Part shown: one piece after another, positions 54,423 to 63,863 of the stretch
Layout: each line of letters opens with the position of its first letter
Position numbering within the stretch: position 1 is the stretch's first letter
Source: Paenibacillus urinalis
GTDB lineage: Bacteria; Bacillota; Bacilli; Paenibacillales; Paenibacillaceae
Length of the DNA: 64,000 nucleotides
Reading direction: 5' to 3'
Assembly: GCF_028747985.1 (NCBI RefSeq)
Contig: NZ_CP118108.1
Coordinates: 503,001 to 567,000 of the forward strand
Program-made: the position numbers and the translations under genes
Notes under the pieces: model-generated
Told to the model about the DNA's origin: nothing
Databases searched by the model: none
What the model saw: only the letters and a program-made list of their open reading frames with translations

Positions 54423-56822
54423 ATGAAAAAGACAAGCATAGCGAACAGACTTAGCGTCGTATTCTTATGCGCGGCGCTGATGACAGCATGCAGTGATGCG
54501 TCAGCGACCGATGATACAGGAACAGCCGAAGCAGGCACCGCGAATGAGGCCACAGCTGAGCTGACGAGCTTGAAGCTGGAGGATATGATTACCTTCGATG
54601 AAGAGGACCGTAACACCGAATGGAGTGCAGATAATGCCGTAACGATTGAGCTGGATGGAGCAAGTGCTCAAATTAACGGTACGGGTGCAGAAGCTGTCGA
54701 CGGATCTGTGACCATTACGAGCCCGGGTACCTATGTACTCAGCGGAACGCTTAGTGATGGACAGATCATCGTGGATACGGCAGAGGAAGAGCTGGTGCAC
54801 TTGGTTCTGAACGGTGTCGATATTACAGACAGCGACAGTGCGGCGATTTACAGCAAAGGTGCGGGAAAGACCGTCATTACACTGGAGGATGGAACCGAAA
54901 ATAAAGTGACGGATGGCAAAACATATGTTTATGAGGACGAAGCAAGCGATGAGCCGAGTGCGGCTGTATTTGCCAAAAATGATCTGAGCATCAACGGTAC
55001 AGGCAGCTTATCCATCACCGCTAACTATAAAGACGGAATCACGAGCAAGGACGACTTGAAAATAGTAGAAGGCACCATCGACATCCATGCCGAGGATGAC
55101 GGGATTGTAGGTCGTGACCGGCTGGCTGCCGAGAACGGTACCGTGACAATCAAGGCCGGTGGAGACGGCATGAAATCGACCAATGATGAAGATGAGGACA
55201 AAGGGATTATCGCGATCGCTGGCGGTACTTTTAAGATAGAAGCTGAGAATGACGGAATTCAATCGGAGAAATCACTGCTGATTAATGGCGGTACGTATAA
55301 CCTTGTAACTGGCGGCGGCAGTGCGAACGCTGAGGTGAAGACCGAGAGCAATCCAATGGGACAAGGAAGAATGAATGGCAACGGCGGCATGATGCGAGGT
55401 GAATGGAACCGAGAGTCTGCACCTGCAGCGCCTTCGGATGCAGCGAATCCATCAGATGAAGCAAGCAACAATACAGATGAAGCAGGCACAGCGAATACAA
55501 CCAGCACGAATACGGCCAGTACGGTTGTCACGGCAGCAGCAACAAGCACGCCGGCAAGTACAACAACGGACACAGCCGCCTCCACTGCAGATGCTGACAA
55601 TGCAGAGGATACAACAGCCGCTGAGGAAGAATCAACGAGTGCAAAAGGGGTCAAAGCAGGCGGGGATATGGTCATCAATGGCGGAACATTTACGATGGAT
55701 TCAGCCGATGATGCGGTTCACAGTAATCAAAATATTTCGATCACAGGTGGAGAGTTCAGTATTGCCGCGGGCGATGATGCGGTGCATGCGGACCTTCTGC
55801 TATCCATCTCTGGCGGAACAATGGACATTACTGCAAGCTATGAAGGACTGGAAGGAGCAGACATTACGATCTCCGGTGGCAAGACACATGTAGTTTCCTC
55901 CGATGATGGAGTGAATGCGTCCGGTACAGATACGACGACCGATACAACAGACGCCGCTGCGGAAACAACAGAAACATCCGAAGCAGCAGGAACAACCGCA
56001 GGTGAAGCGGATGCTTCTGCATCCGGAACTTCAGAAGCTTCCTCTGCAGCGGATGAAGCACAGGGTACAACAAGTGAACAAGCGCCTGCAGCGGGCGAAC
56101 GACCGGATGCTCCTGCGAATGGCGAAATGCCGCAGCGGCCAGCGGATGGTGAGATGCCGGAGCCTCCAGCTGATGGCGAGATGCCAAGCGGAACTCCGCC
56201 GCAAGGCGGCTTTGGCGGCGGTGGATTCGGCGGTGGAATGGAAGGCAATCAGAATGCGAAGCTGACCATCTCTGGCGGACTTCTCACCGTCGATGCCGGC
56301 GGTGATGGGATTGACGCCAATGGTTCCATTACAATGACGGATGGTACCGTGATCGTAAATGGTCCAACCAATAACGGAAATGGCACACTGGATTATGGCA
56401 GCACATTTGACATGAGCGGGGGTTACTTAATCGGAGCCGGCACATCAGGTATGGCACAGGCATTATCTGATGAATCCACTCAGCTCTCGATTGCGATGAC
56501 TTATCCTGAAACACAGGCTGCAGGAACGTTGGTTCATTTAGAAGACAGTGAAGGCAACACCATCGTGACTTTTGAACCGTCCAAGGATTATCAGTTCGTC
56601 GTCATTAGCTCACCGGATCTGGAGAAAGGAAAGACCTACACCCTCTATTCCGGAGGAAGCTCCAGTGAAGACGTTACAGGCGGATGGTATAAGACAGGTA
56701 ATTACGAAGGCGGAAGCGAGGTCGTGTCGTTCGAGCTTGGGGAAACAGCTACCACATGGCTGAATGAGTCAGGCGTAACAACAGGGAATGCGAACGGCGG
56801 CTTTGGCGGCGGCAGAAGATAG
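54423..56822 (+). CDS. DUF4353 carbohydrate-binding-type lipoprotein
   Basis: 799 residues from ATG 54423 (AAAGGAT upstream); an open frame back to 54243 is not coding. Lipobox Cys23 (LMTAC) anchors it outside the membrane. The repeated core has beta-helix strands of the DUF4353/Cthe_2159 type (DGSVTITSPGTYVLSGTLSDGQIIVDT ... VHLVLNGVDITDSDSAAIYSKGAGKTVITLEDG ... GGDGMKSTNDEDEDKG ... ISGGTMDITASYEGLEGADITISGG). Two long low-complexity inserts break it: Thr/Ser/Ala-rich at about residues 320-405, and a second ending in repeated PADGEMP and Gly-rich GGFGGGGFGGG. Relatives bind acidic polysaccharide and calcium. Third gene of the VTC cluster. Confidence 0.8.
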   Translation: MKKTSIANRLSVVFLCAALMTACSDASATDDTGTAEAGTANEATAELTSLKLEDMITFDEEDRNTEWSADNAVTIELDGASAQINGTGAEAVDGSVTITSPGTYVLSGTLSDGQIIVDTAEEELVHLVLNGVDITDSDSAAIYSKGAGKTVITLEDGTENKVTDGKTYVYEDEASDEPSAAVFAKNDLSINGTGSLSITANYKDGITSKDDLKIVEGTIDIHAEDDGIVGRDRLAAENGTVTIKAGGDGMKSTNDEDEDKGIIAIAGGTFKIEAENDGIQSEKSLLINGGTYNLVTGGGSANAEVKTESNPMGQGRMNGNGGMMRGEWNRESAPAAPSDAANPSDEASNNTDEAGTANTTSTNTASTVVTAAATSTPASTTTDTAASTADADNAEDTTAAEEESTSAKGVKAGGDMVINGGTFTMDSADDAVHSNQNISITGGEFSIAAGDDAVHADLLLSISGGTMDITASYEGLEGADITISGGKTHVVSSDDGVNASGTDTTTDTTDAAAETTETSEAAGTTAGEADASASGTSEASSAADEAQGTTSEQAPAAGERPDAPANGEMPQRPADGEMPEPPADGEMPSGTPPQGGFGGGGFGGGMEGNQNAKLTISGGLLTVDAGGDGIDANGSITMTDGTVIVNGPTNNGNGTLDYGSTFDMSGGYLIGAGTSGMAQALSDESTQLSIAMTYPETQAAGTLVHLEDSEGNTIVTFEPSKDYQFVVISSPDLEKGKTYTLYSGGSSSEDVTGGWYKTGNYEGGSEVVSFELGETATTWLNESGVTTGNANGGFGGGRR

Positions 56823-56883
56823 ATTATCCTAAACAGGCGATAGCCAAAAGAACGATTATTAATAGCATACGGGTAGTATATAC

Positions 56884-56922
56884 AGCCCAGGCAGCTCCAG
56901 ATATGATGGAGCTGCCTGGGCT
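56884..56922 (+). terminator. hairpin after the lipoprotein gene
   Basis: AGCCCAGGCAGCTCCA pairs perfectly with TGGAGCTGCCTGGGCT across a 7-base loop. It lacks a T run, so it may stabilise the 3' end or act with another factor. Confidence 0.55.
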
Positions 56923-57105
56923 TATGTCATGCAGCGGTGTTAAGCTGTTTTTCTTCGAGAAGAGGCAGTGCTAAATGAAAGGTTTGATCGTGATCTTACA
57001 ATATAGTAAGTAAGAATCAACTTGATCCTTTGGTAAGATGAAATTGTTCATCTTGTAAGTTGAACAAAAATAGCGTATCCCCGTTGTGAAAGGAACAGCA
57101 AATCT

Positions 57106-58149
57106 ATGACCAGAAGAACAAAGCGTTATACGCTGACAATTATCCTCTGTATCGTTGTTGGTGCCATTGCTCTCGGAGGAGTCTATGTCTCTTCTATCGT
57201 GAAGGAGCTTCAAGGCTTGCAAAAGGAAGGAGAAAGCTCCCCATTTCATAATATAGAACATATAGATCAGGAGCAGACGATCGAGCCGCCCGTATGGGAA
57301 GGTGATGAGATCGTCAATATTCTTATTATGGGCGTGGATGCTAGAGGCATGAAGGAGGGAGAGATTCCTCGCTCAGATGCCATGCTGGTAGCCTCTCTTG
57401 ACCCCGAAGCGAAGAAGATCTCCCTGTTCTCGCTCATGCGGGATACTTATGTTGAAATTCCGGGCTATAACAACAATCGAATTAATACGGCTATCACCCA
57501 TGGTCCGAATGTTGCGATGCAGGCAGCGAGCGATCTGCTCGGCATTCCGGTGCAATATTATGTGTACACTGATTTTCAGGGCTTCATCAAGCTCGTGGAC
57601 GCTCTAGGTGGAGTGGATTTTGAAGTAGAGAAGGATCTGTATTACGTCAGTAAGGCGGATAATCATCAATATGATATCGACCTGAAGCAAGGAATGCAGC
57701 ATCTAGATGGAGAGAAGGCGCTCATGTATGTAAGATTCCGGCATGATGCCATGTCCGATTTTGCCAGAACGGAGCGTCAACGGGAGCTGTTGAAGGCGAT
57801 AGCAGACAAAATGCAGACTTCCTCCTCCATCGCCAAGCTTCCGTCCATATTGAATGAGATCAACCCTTATATAGATACCAATTTGTCTCTTAATGATATT
57901 TGGAAGCTGGCCTCGCTCGGATACCAGAGCACGCTCCATGGCAGCGAGCAGATTCCGCCGATGAGCCTGCTGAAGGAAGAGAGAATTGGCGGAGCAGCGG
58001 TTCTTACGGTAAGAGACGAGGAGGAGCTCCAGAGCTACGTACAGGATGTACTGAAGCCAGCGGATGCTCAGATGGAGGAAGTGCCTGAGAGTAGGATAGA
58101 CGATAATGACATGAGTCTAGAGGAATCGAGCGAGAAGGTCACTTATTAG
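57106..58149 (+). CDS. LytR-CpsA-Psr (LCP) family protein
   Basis: 347 residues from ATG 57106 (AAAGGAAC upstream). One N-terminal TM helix (residues ~8-29), then an extracytoplasmic LCP domain from about 65: VNILIMGVDARG, GEIPRSDAMLVASLDPEAKKISLFSLMRDTYVEIPGYNNNRINTAI, GMQHLDGEKALMYVRFRH and FARTERQRELL, with the Arg and Asp residues that hold the polyprenyl-pyrophosphate. It attaches teichoic acid or capsule polymers to peptidoglycan. The ending is acidic. Transcribed alone. Confidence 0.92.
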   Translation: MTRRTKRYTLTIILCIVVGAIALGGVYVSSIVKELQGLQKEGESSPFHNIEHIDQEQTIEPPVWEGDEIVNILIMGVDARGMKEGEIPRSDAMLVASLDPEAKKISLFSLMRDTYVEIPGYNNNRINTAITHGPNVAMQAASDLLGIPVQYYVYTDFQGFIKLVDALGGVDFEVEKDLYYVSKADNHQYDIDLKQGMQHLDGEKALMYVRFRHDAMSDFARTERQRELLKAIADKMQTSSSIAKLPSILNEINPYIDTNLSLNDIWKLASLGYQSTLHGSEQIPPMSLLKEERIGGAAVLTVRDEEELQSYVQDVLKPADAQMEEVPESRIDDNDMSLEESSEKVTY

Positions 58150-58178
58150 AATGATACGGATTTAGTGTAAATGGAAAA

Positions 58179-58235
58179 ACGGTCCAAGAAAGTCTTGGAC
58201 CGTCCTAAGCCGGCGGCTCACCGCGGGCTATTTTG
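58179..58235 (+). terminator. tandem hairpins after the LCP gene
   Basis: ACGGTCCAAGA pairs with TCTTGGACCGT (58179-58203). A second stem, AGCCGGCGG/CCGCGGGCT with one mismatch (58208-58232), is followed by ATTTTG. Confidence 0.55.
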
Positions 58236-58297
58236 TATGAATACAATGAGGTGCTTGGTATTGAATGATAAACGAATCACAGGGCAGACCACAGATC

Positions 58298-59047
58298 TTA
58301 CAGCTCGCGAAGACGCATGTCTGAAGTGAACCATTCACGATAAGTGAGCTGGCTGAGCAAGATGCTGGTGATTGCAGCTGAGCTTGTGAAGGCAAATACG
58401 ATCAGGATCTGATACCGGACAGCCTCGATCGGATCTGCACCTGCGATAATCATTCCTGTCATCATTCCCGGGAGCTGGACGATCCCCACCGTCTTCATGC
58501 CATCGATGGTTGGAATCATGCTGGATTTAACGGAACGCTTAAGTGCGTCCTGAATCGCCCGTTTGGGCGCAGCGCCAAGCGCAAGCAGGGTTTCAATCTC
58601 GCCTTTGGAGGTCTCCATTTCACGTTTCATATGGTTAAGGAACAAGCCGGATACGACCATGGCATTGCCAATCGTCATTCCGCTGATGGGAATAATGTAT
58701 CTTGGCGTCGGCTCAATGATGTTCAGTCCGAGCAGCAGTCCCATCATGAGCAGCTCTGTTGTTAGAATGGACAGGGCGATCTTCCAACGGACGCCCCGAA
58801 TGCCTTGTCCCCGCTTGCCTGCATTCAACGAAGCGACCGTGATCATAAAAGTAACGATGAGCACAATCAGCGCGGGATGCTCGGTATGGAAAATAAACTG
58901 CAGGATGTAGCCGACAGCAAGCAGCTGTATGGCTGATCGTATGGTTCCGATGGCTATATCCTTCTCCAAATCGAGCTTTTGCCAGACGGAGATCAGCATC
59001 GTCACCATGACAAATACAATCGTGAAGCTTAGAGCAAGGAAGGACAT
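58298..59047 (-). CDS. fetB: ABC transporter permease, UPF0014 family (FetB-like)
   Basis: 249 residues with about seven TM helices. Family marks: VTMLISVWQKLDLEKDIAIGTIRSAIQLLAVGYIL near the start, the cytoplasmic PISGMTIGNAMVVSGLFLNHMKREMETSKGEIETLLALGAAPKRAI, and SSMIPTIDGMKTVGIVQLPGMMTGMIIAGADPIEAVRYQILIVF. FetAB in E. coli exports iron; the metal here is not proven. It overlaps the ATPase gene by 19 bases, so both form an operon. Confidence 0.88.
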   Translation of the reverse strand: MSFLALSFTIVFVMVTMLISVWQKLDLEKDIAIGTIRSAIQLLAVGYILQFIFHTEHPALIVLIVTFMITVASLNAGKRGQGIRGVRWKIALSILTTELLMMGLLLGLNIIEPTPRYIIPISGMTIGNAMVVSGLFLNHMKREMETSKGEIETLLALGAAPKRAIQDALKRSVKSSMIPTIDGMKTVGIVQLPGMMTGMIIAGADPIEAVRYQILIVFAFTSSAAITSILLSQLTYREWFTSDMRLREL

Positions 59048-59793
59048 GGCTCCTCCTTATCTGAATCCACAGATTTGGTGATGAAACGGCGGGCGGCTTC
59101 TGTGTCTGGCCGAGAGAAGAACAGTTCTGTCGGCTGACGTTCAAGCAGGGTATGACTGCCCATATACCAGGTTGTCGTGCTGAATGAGCGGGCCTGCTCC
59201 AAATCATGTGTCACCCAGATCAAAGTCGTTCCTTCTTGATCACTCCATTCCGTCAGCAGTTGTTCCACAAGAGCTGCATTTGAAGGGTCCAGGGATGCCG
59301 TGACTTCATCCAGCAGCAACGCCTCCGGACGCAGCATCATCGAGCGGATGAGTGCGATCCGCTGCTTCTCGCCGCCAGACAGATCAGATGCCCGCTTTTG
59401 TACATCCAGTGCAGACAGGCCGCTTCGCTCCAGTAAGCGCTGTGCAAGAGCTTGGTCGTAGGGGACTTTATGAAGGGAATGAACCATCCTCAGGTTATCC
59501 TCAACACTGCCGGGCAGCATCACGGGATGCTGTGCGACATAAGTGATCTTCATTCTCCACCATCGTGGATCGCAGCTTCGATAAGAAACACCCTTCCATT
59601 CCATTTCCCCTTCGTCTGGACGATCCAGTAAAGACAGTATTCGGAGCAGCGTGCTCTTCCCTTGTCCTGAAGCGCCGATGACCGCGATGCGTTCGCCTTG
59701 ATCCACCTGGGCTTCGACGCCCGAGAACAGCATCGTTCTGGTTGTTGTGCCCATATATTTGGTTAACCGCTGTAAATTTAATAAATGAGACAT
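59029..59793 (-). CDS. fetA: ABC transporter ATP-binding protein (FetA-like)
   Basis: 254 residues from ATG 59793 (GGAGAGGAG upstream); the frame continues to 59847. Walker A GASGQGKST, signature LSGGEKQR, Walker B ALLLDEVTASLDPSN, and the switch His in VTHDLEQ. The sequence is short and lacks a large C-terminal extension, as in FetA/YbbL. It powers the FetB-like permease. Confidence 0.87.
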   Translation of the reverse strand: MSHLLNLQRLTKYMGTTTRTMLFSGVEAQVDQGERIAVIGASGQGKSTLLRILSLLDRPDEGEMEWKGVSYRSCDPRWWRMKITYVAQHPVMLPGSVEDNLRMVHSLHKVPYDQALAQRLLERSGLSALDVQKRASDLSGGEKQRIALIRSMMLRPEALLLDEVTASLDPSNAALVEQLLTEWSDQEGTTLIWVTHDLEQARSFSTTTWYMGSHTLLERQPTELFFSRPDTEAARRFITKSVDSDKEEPCPSLL

Positions 59794-59979
59794 GTCCCAT
59801 AGACTCCTCTCCGATGTTCGTTGACCTATTAATTTTAGCAGATACATTAAGACGATAGGATGCTTTTTCCGATATATATAGCACTTGAATCAATATCATA
59901 GAAATGGCTTTAGAAATGGATTCGCTTGGTTTCATATAGATTAAACCATGTTTATTATCATAAATAGGAGAGAAGAAGG

Positions 59980-60447
59980 ATGATTACTTTCGAGAAGGGC
60001 GAGCTCCTTGAGGCGGCAGAGGACATTATTGGTCACCAGGTGAATTGTATGGGGGTCATGCGCAGCGGGATATCCAAACAGATCAGAGATGAATACCCTG
60101 AAGTTTACGCCGCCTATATTTCGCTGACGAACAGTGAAATTTCTCCCCTTGGGCAGATGCAGATGGTGAAGACGAAGGATAAGTACATCGCGAACCTGTT
60201 TGGACAGAAGCATTACAAGAAGAGCTTCTTTCGTAAACACCTGACAAGCATCAAGGCTCTGGAGCGAGCATTAATTGAGCTTCGTACCTATGCAGAAGCC
60301 AGGAATCTCTCTATTGCACTGCCTTACAGAATAGGGGCGGACCGTAATGGGACGGATTGGAATGAGGTATACCGAATGCTTGAGAGGGTATTTACGAGCT
60401 ATCCCGTAACCTTGTACTCGATCGTGGATATGGAGGAGAAGAGCTAA
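59980..60447 (+). CDS. macro-domain protein
   Basis: 155 residues; ATG 59980 follows GAGAAGAAGG. The macro fold binds ADP-ribose: MITFEKGELLEAAEDIIGHQVNCMGVMRSGISKQIRDEYPEVYAAYISL holds the Asn and Gly loop, and LSIALPYRIGADRNGTDWNEVYRMLE the second loop. The HQVNCMGVMRSG variant resembles the TARG1/ALC1-like macro domains that remove ADP-ribose from proteins or DNA. No DarT-type toxin gene lies next to it. Transcribed alone, divergent from fetAB. Confidence 0.82.
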   Translation: MITFEKGELLEAAEDIIGHQVNCMGVMRSGISKQIRDEYPEVYAAYISLTNSEISPLGQMQMVKTKDKYIANLFGQKHYKKSFFRKHLTSIKALERALIELRTYAEARNLSIALPYRIGADRNGTDWNEVYRMLERVFTSYPVTLYSIVDMEEKS

Positions 60448-60569
60448 CGTGAGAACTCGGTCTTCATCCTGGACGGAGGTCTAGCCCAGAAACCGTCTTT
60501 AGACTATTTTTAAAATAGACTTAAATGGCATAAACTAAGATGAACGTAGGTTCTAAGGGAGGTACATAG

Positions 60570-61052
60570 ATGGATTTTTTGTGGTGGACGTTAATTATTG
60601 TATTATTCTTACTCAGCTTCGTTGGCATTGTGTATCCCATCATTCCGTCTGTTCTCGCCATTTGGGGTGGCTTCGCCATCTATCAATTCCTCATCAATTC
60701 AGAGGAGCTGTCCTGGTGGTTCTGGGTCAGCATGGCGATACTAACAGTCGTTATTATTGCCGCGGATATCATAGCGAACAGCTATTTTGTTAAGAAGTAC
60801 GGAGGGTCGAAGACCTCAGAGACGATCGCAGCCATTGCGACCATTGTAGGCTCGTTCATCCTTCCGCCATTCGGAATCCTGCTCGTGCCGTTCCTAGCCG
60901 TGCTGGTAACCGAATTTATCATTCACAAGGATGCCTCGAAATCGGTCAAAGTCGGCTTTGCAACCATCATTGGATTCCTCGGAGGAAGCATTGCCAAAAT
61001 CCTTATTCAGCTGCTCATGATCGTATGGTTCATTCTCGATGCGATCATTTAG
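60570..61052 (+). CDS. DUF456 membrane protein
   Basis: 160 residues from ATG 60570 (GGGAGG upstream). About four TM helices (LWWTLIIVLFLLSFVGIVYPIIPSVLAIWGGFAIYQFL; WWFWVSMAILTVVIIAADIIA; FGILLVPFLAVLVTEFI), with the IANSYFVKKYGGSKTS loop and glycine-rich PFGILLVPF segment of DUF456. Function unknown. A terminator follows 32 bases later. Confidence 0.82.
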   Translation: MDFLWWTLIIVLFLLSFVGIVYPIIPSVLAIWGGFAIYQFLINSEELSWWFWVSMAILTVVIIAADIIANSYFVKKYGGSKTSETIAAIATIVGSFILPPFGILLVPFLAVLVTEFIIHKDASKSVKVGFATIIGFLGGSIAKILIQLLMIVWFILDAII

Positions 61053-61084
61053 GGTGGATATCAGCATGATATAGGGACTTCAAG

Positions 61085-61115
61085 CAAGGGACGCTCAAGG
61101 CGTCCCTTGTTTTTT
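61085..61115 (+). terminator. terminator after the DUF456 gene
   Basis: CAAGGGACGC pairs with GCGTCCCTTG around a TCAAG loop, followed by TTTTTTG. Confidence 0.85.
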
Positions 61116-61292
61116 GTGGCTGGCTACAAACGGACAGACACGAGGAGTGTAGATTATGGTAAGCAGCGGATTTTTGAGTGCTTCCGGCTGAAGAATAGGA
61201 TATACTGAGAAATACATTTGTCAGAATACATATGTGTACGTGTGTGTAACGTAAATAAAAGACTAGCATGAAATGCATCAGGGAGGATACGA

Positions 61293-62639
61293 ATGGGAAA
61301 CACAGAAGGATCATTACAGAAGAAGCTGAAGCCTAGACATATCAGCCTGATGGCGATGGGCGGTGTCATTGGAACCGGCATCTTCAAGGGAAGCTCGGAA
61401 ACGATTGGTCTAGCAGGACCGGGTGTTATCTTCACATACATCATTGCGGGCTTGCTGCTTCTCGTCGTGATGACGGCCATGGCTGAAATGGCTACGGTAT
61501 ATCCGAATCGCAACATGAGGGATTTTGTAAGAGAAGCTTTTGGCGAGAGAGTCTCGTTTATTATGGGCTGGATGTATTGCTTCATGTGGCTGGCTGTATG
61601 TGTAATCGAGATTATCGCGGCAGGAAGCTTCCTGCAATATTGGTTTACAGATGTGCCGCTATGGATGCTCAGCTTGGGATGCGCTGCGATCGTGATCTTT
61701 ATCAATTTACTTAGTGTCGGCACCTTTGGTGAGTTTGAATTTTGGTTTGCTGGCATTAAGGTCACGATGATCATTATCTTTATCGTCCTGGGTGTGGCCC
61801 TGATCTTTGGCATCATTCCTAGCGGCGAAGCACCCTTACTCAGCAATTACACGGACCATGGCGGATTTCTGCCGAACGGCTGGACCGCAATATTCTCAGC
61901 ACTATTAGTTGTCATGTTCTCCTATGGCGGATCGGAAATGATCGGTCTGACGCTCACGGAGACAGAGAATGCAGAACGGGTGCTGCCGAAGGTGGTCCGC
62001 AACTTTATTTTACGGATCATCCTGTTCTTTACACTGCCAATTCTTATTATCTGCGGTCTCATTCCCTGGAATGAGCTTGGTCCGGAGAGCAGTCCCTTCG
62101 TACAGGTGCTTAGCTCGACAGGACTGACGGGTGCGGCTCACATTATGAACTTTGTGCTGATCACAGCAGTGCTCTCGGCAGCGAATTCAGGAATATACGG
62201 AGCATCCCGGATGCTCTACTCCATGGCAGCCGCAGGAGAAGCGCCCAGAGCATTGACCAAAACAAGCCGCAAGGGCAGCCCGTATAATACGCTGCTGTTG
62301 TGTGCCGTTATTTTGATCGGGGGCTCGATGCTGGGGCTGATTGCACAGGATCAGCTGTTCCGGATCCTCATGGCTGTGCCAGGCTTCACTGTGCTGCTCG
62401 TGTGGATCTGCATTGCTTCATCCCAGCTTAAGCTGCGGAAGCAATATCCTATACAGCCGTCCTTTAAGGTATGGGGCTACCCGTACATTACGACCTTTAC
62501 GATTATCTGTCTGTCGGTGATTGCGTGCGGCTTCCTGATTGATGATCAGAACCGGTTCAGCATCAGTATCTGTTTAGCTGTACTGGTGGTGCTGATCGTC
62601 ACATCGATCGTGAAGTTCCGTAAACCGGCTACGAAATAA
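61293..62639 (+). CDS. amino-acid permease (APC superfamily)
   Basis: 448 residues from ATG 61293 (AGGGAGGAT upstream), with 12 predicted TM helices. The unwound TM1 motif GGVIGTGIFKGSSETIGLAGPG and the conserved AEMATVYP, FSYGGSEMIGLT and ETENAERVLPKVVRN segments match the amino-acid transporter branch (RocE/GabP/AnsP-like). The substrate is not predictable from sequence. A terminator follows, shared with the convergent yitT-like gene. Confidence 0.88.
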   Translation: MGNTEGSLQKKLKPRHISLMAMGGVIGTGIFKGSSETIGLAGPGVIFTYIIAGLLLLVVMTAMAEMATVYPNRNMRDFVREAFGERVSFIMGWMYCFMWLAVCVIEIIAAGSFLQYWFTDVPLWMLSLGCAAIVIFINLLSVGTFGEFEFWFAGIKVTMIIIFIVLGVALIFGIIPSGEAPLLSNYTDHGGFLPNGWTAIFSALLVVMFSYGGSEMIGLTLTETENAERVLPKVVRNFILRIILFFTLPILIICGLIPWNELGPESSPFVQVLSSTGLTGAAHIMNFVLITAVLSAANSGIYGASRMLYSMAAAGEAPRALTKTSRKGSPYNTLLLCAVILIGGSMLGLIAQDQLFRILMAVPGFTVLLVWICIASSQLKLRKQYPIQPSFKVWGYPYITTFTIICLSVIACGFLIDDQNRFSISICLAVLVVLIVTSIVKFRKPATK

Positions 62640-62644
62640 CAACA

Positions 62645-62684
62645 AAGCCTGTCTAACAGCTGAAGAGCTGATGGACAGGCTTTT
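62645..62684. terminator. terminator between the permease and YitT genes
   Basis: AAGCCTGTC pairs with GACAGGCTT (one bulged base) around an inner CAGCT/AGCTG stem, then TTTTG. Confidence 0.7.
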
Positions 62685-62696
62685 GTATTTTGCATA

Positions 62697-63557
62697 CTAG
62701 TGAATATCTCGTTTCTTGAAGTTGCCGCCGCGAACCTCGGATACATCCGAGATGACAACAAAGGCACTTTCGTCAATGTCTTTGACGATGGTCAGCAGCT
62801 TGTTCTCTTCCATACGGTTGATAACACAGTTAAGGATTTCTGATTGTTCATTAGAGAAGCCGCCCCGGCCAGGGGTATAGGTTACGTTCCGCCCCAGGCG
62901 GGATTGAATCGTATCCCCGATCTCCACCGATTTTTGACTGACAATACGTACCGATTTGGATTTTTCCAGACCGACCTGGATGATATCGATCACATTCTTC
63001 GCAATGTAGTAGGTCAGAGCAGAGTACAATGCACTTTCCAGACTGTACACGAAGCTTGCCGCAATGAAGACGAAGGCATTAAGGAATAGAATAATATCTC
63101 CGACAGAGAAAGGGATCTTGCGTGAGACGAGAACAGCCAGTACCTCAGAGCCATCCAGCGCACCCCCGTTACGCAGTACAATCCCGATCCCGATCCCGAG
63201 CAGCATTCCGCCAGACAGGACAACGAGGAGCGGGTCCTCCGGTCCCAGAATCGTATCCACATGATGCAGAACCACCGTAGATATAGACAGAGCGACAATC
63301 CCGACAACACTCATTAAGGCAAAGGTCTTGCCGACCTGCTTATAACCGAGATAGACAAAAGGAATATTCAAGACGAAGAGGAATACGCCAAGCGGAAGTC
63401 CAAACAGAGAGGATCCCATGATACTGAGACCTGTCACACCACCGTCGATAACATCGTTAGGAATGAGTACGGCTTCCAGCCCGTAAGCAGTGATGACCGC
63501 ACCGATAATAATCATAATGATCTTGCGAATGTGTTCCAGCAATCCGTGTTTCTTCAT
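62697..63557 (-). CDS. YitT-family protein (DUF2179)
   Basis: 286 residues. Five or six TM helices fill the first ~170 residues (IIMIIIGAVITAYGLEAVLIPNDVIDGGVTGLSIMGSSLFGLPLGVFLFVLNIPFVYLGYKQVG); the GGxTGLS loop is typical. The cytoplasmic DUF2179 domain follows (KSVRIVSQKSVEIGDTIQSRLGRNVTYTPGRGGFSNEQSEILNCVINRMEENKLLTIVKDIDESAFVVISDVSEVRGGNF). Function not established. ATG 63557 has AGGAGAG upstream. Transcribed alone. Confidence 0.9.
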   Translation of the reverse strand: MKKHGLLEHIRKIIMIIIGAVITAYGLEAVLIPNDVIDGGVTGLSIMGSSLFGLPLGVFLFVLNIPFVYLGYKQVGKTFALMSVVGIVALSISTVVLHHVDTILGPEDPLLVVLSGGMLLGIGIGIVLRNGGALDGSEVLAVLVSRKIPFSVGDIILFLNAFVFIAASFVYSLESALYSALTYYIAKNVIDIIQVGLEKSKSVRIVSQKSVEIGDTIQSRLGRNVTYTPGRGGFSNEQSEILNCVINRMEENKLLTIVKDIDESAFVVISDVSEVRGGNFKKRDIH

Positions 63558-63863
63558 TTAACTCTCCTTTTTTTGTTTTTAATATATTTAAGGATTTTGC
63601 ATCCTGCCATTTCATCTGTAGAAGATCTAAGCTGCTCGGTAGATTGACGCAAAATCTTTATTTACAGGAGATGATGGATTAAAATAGGAGCATCCTGTAT
63701 CATTCTCAATTGTATATGTATCAAATGGCACATCATTTAATATTATCACGAATGTGTAAGCAAAGGAAAGTTCATCATAAGAAATGTACATGATATGTAG
63801 GATTAATGTCGTGAAGTAGTATGGGATAAAATAAGCGATAGCTCAAGGAGAAAAACAAATTAT
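63558..63863. other. 306-base intergenic stretch
   Basis: AT-rich region between divergent genes. I see no repeat or strong hairpin, and no promoter pair better than chance. Confidence 0.4.

Noticed and set aside
57035..57054. AAGATGA/TCATCTT hairpin before the LCP gene
   Set aside because: Seven pairs in an AT-rich leader with no T run; may be chance.
61154..61846. 230-residue minus-strand frame opposite the amino-acid permease
   Set aside because: Antisense shadow; the plus-strand protein matches the APC family throughout.
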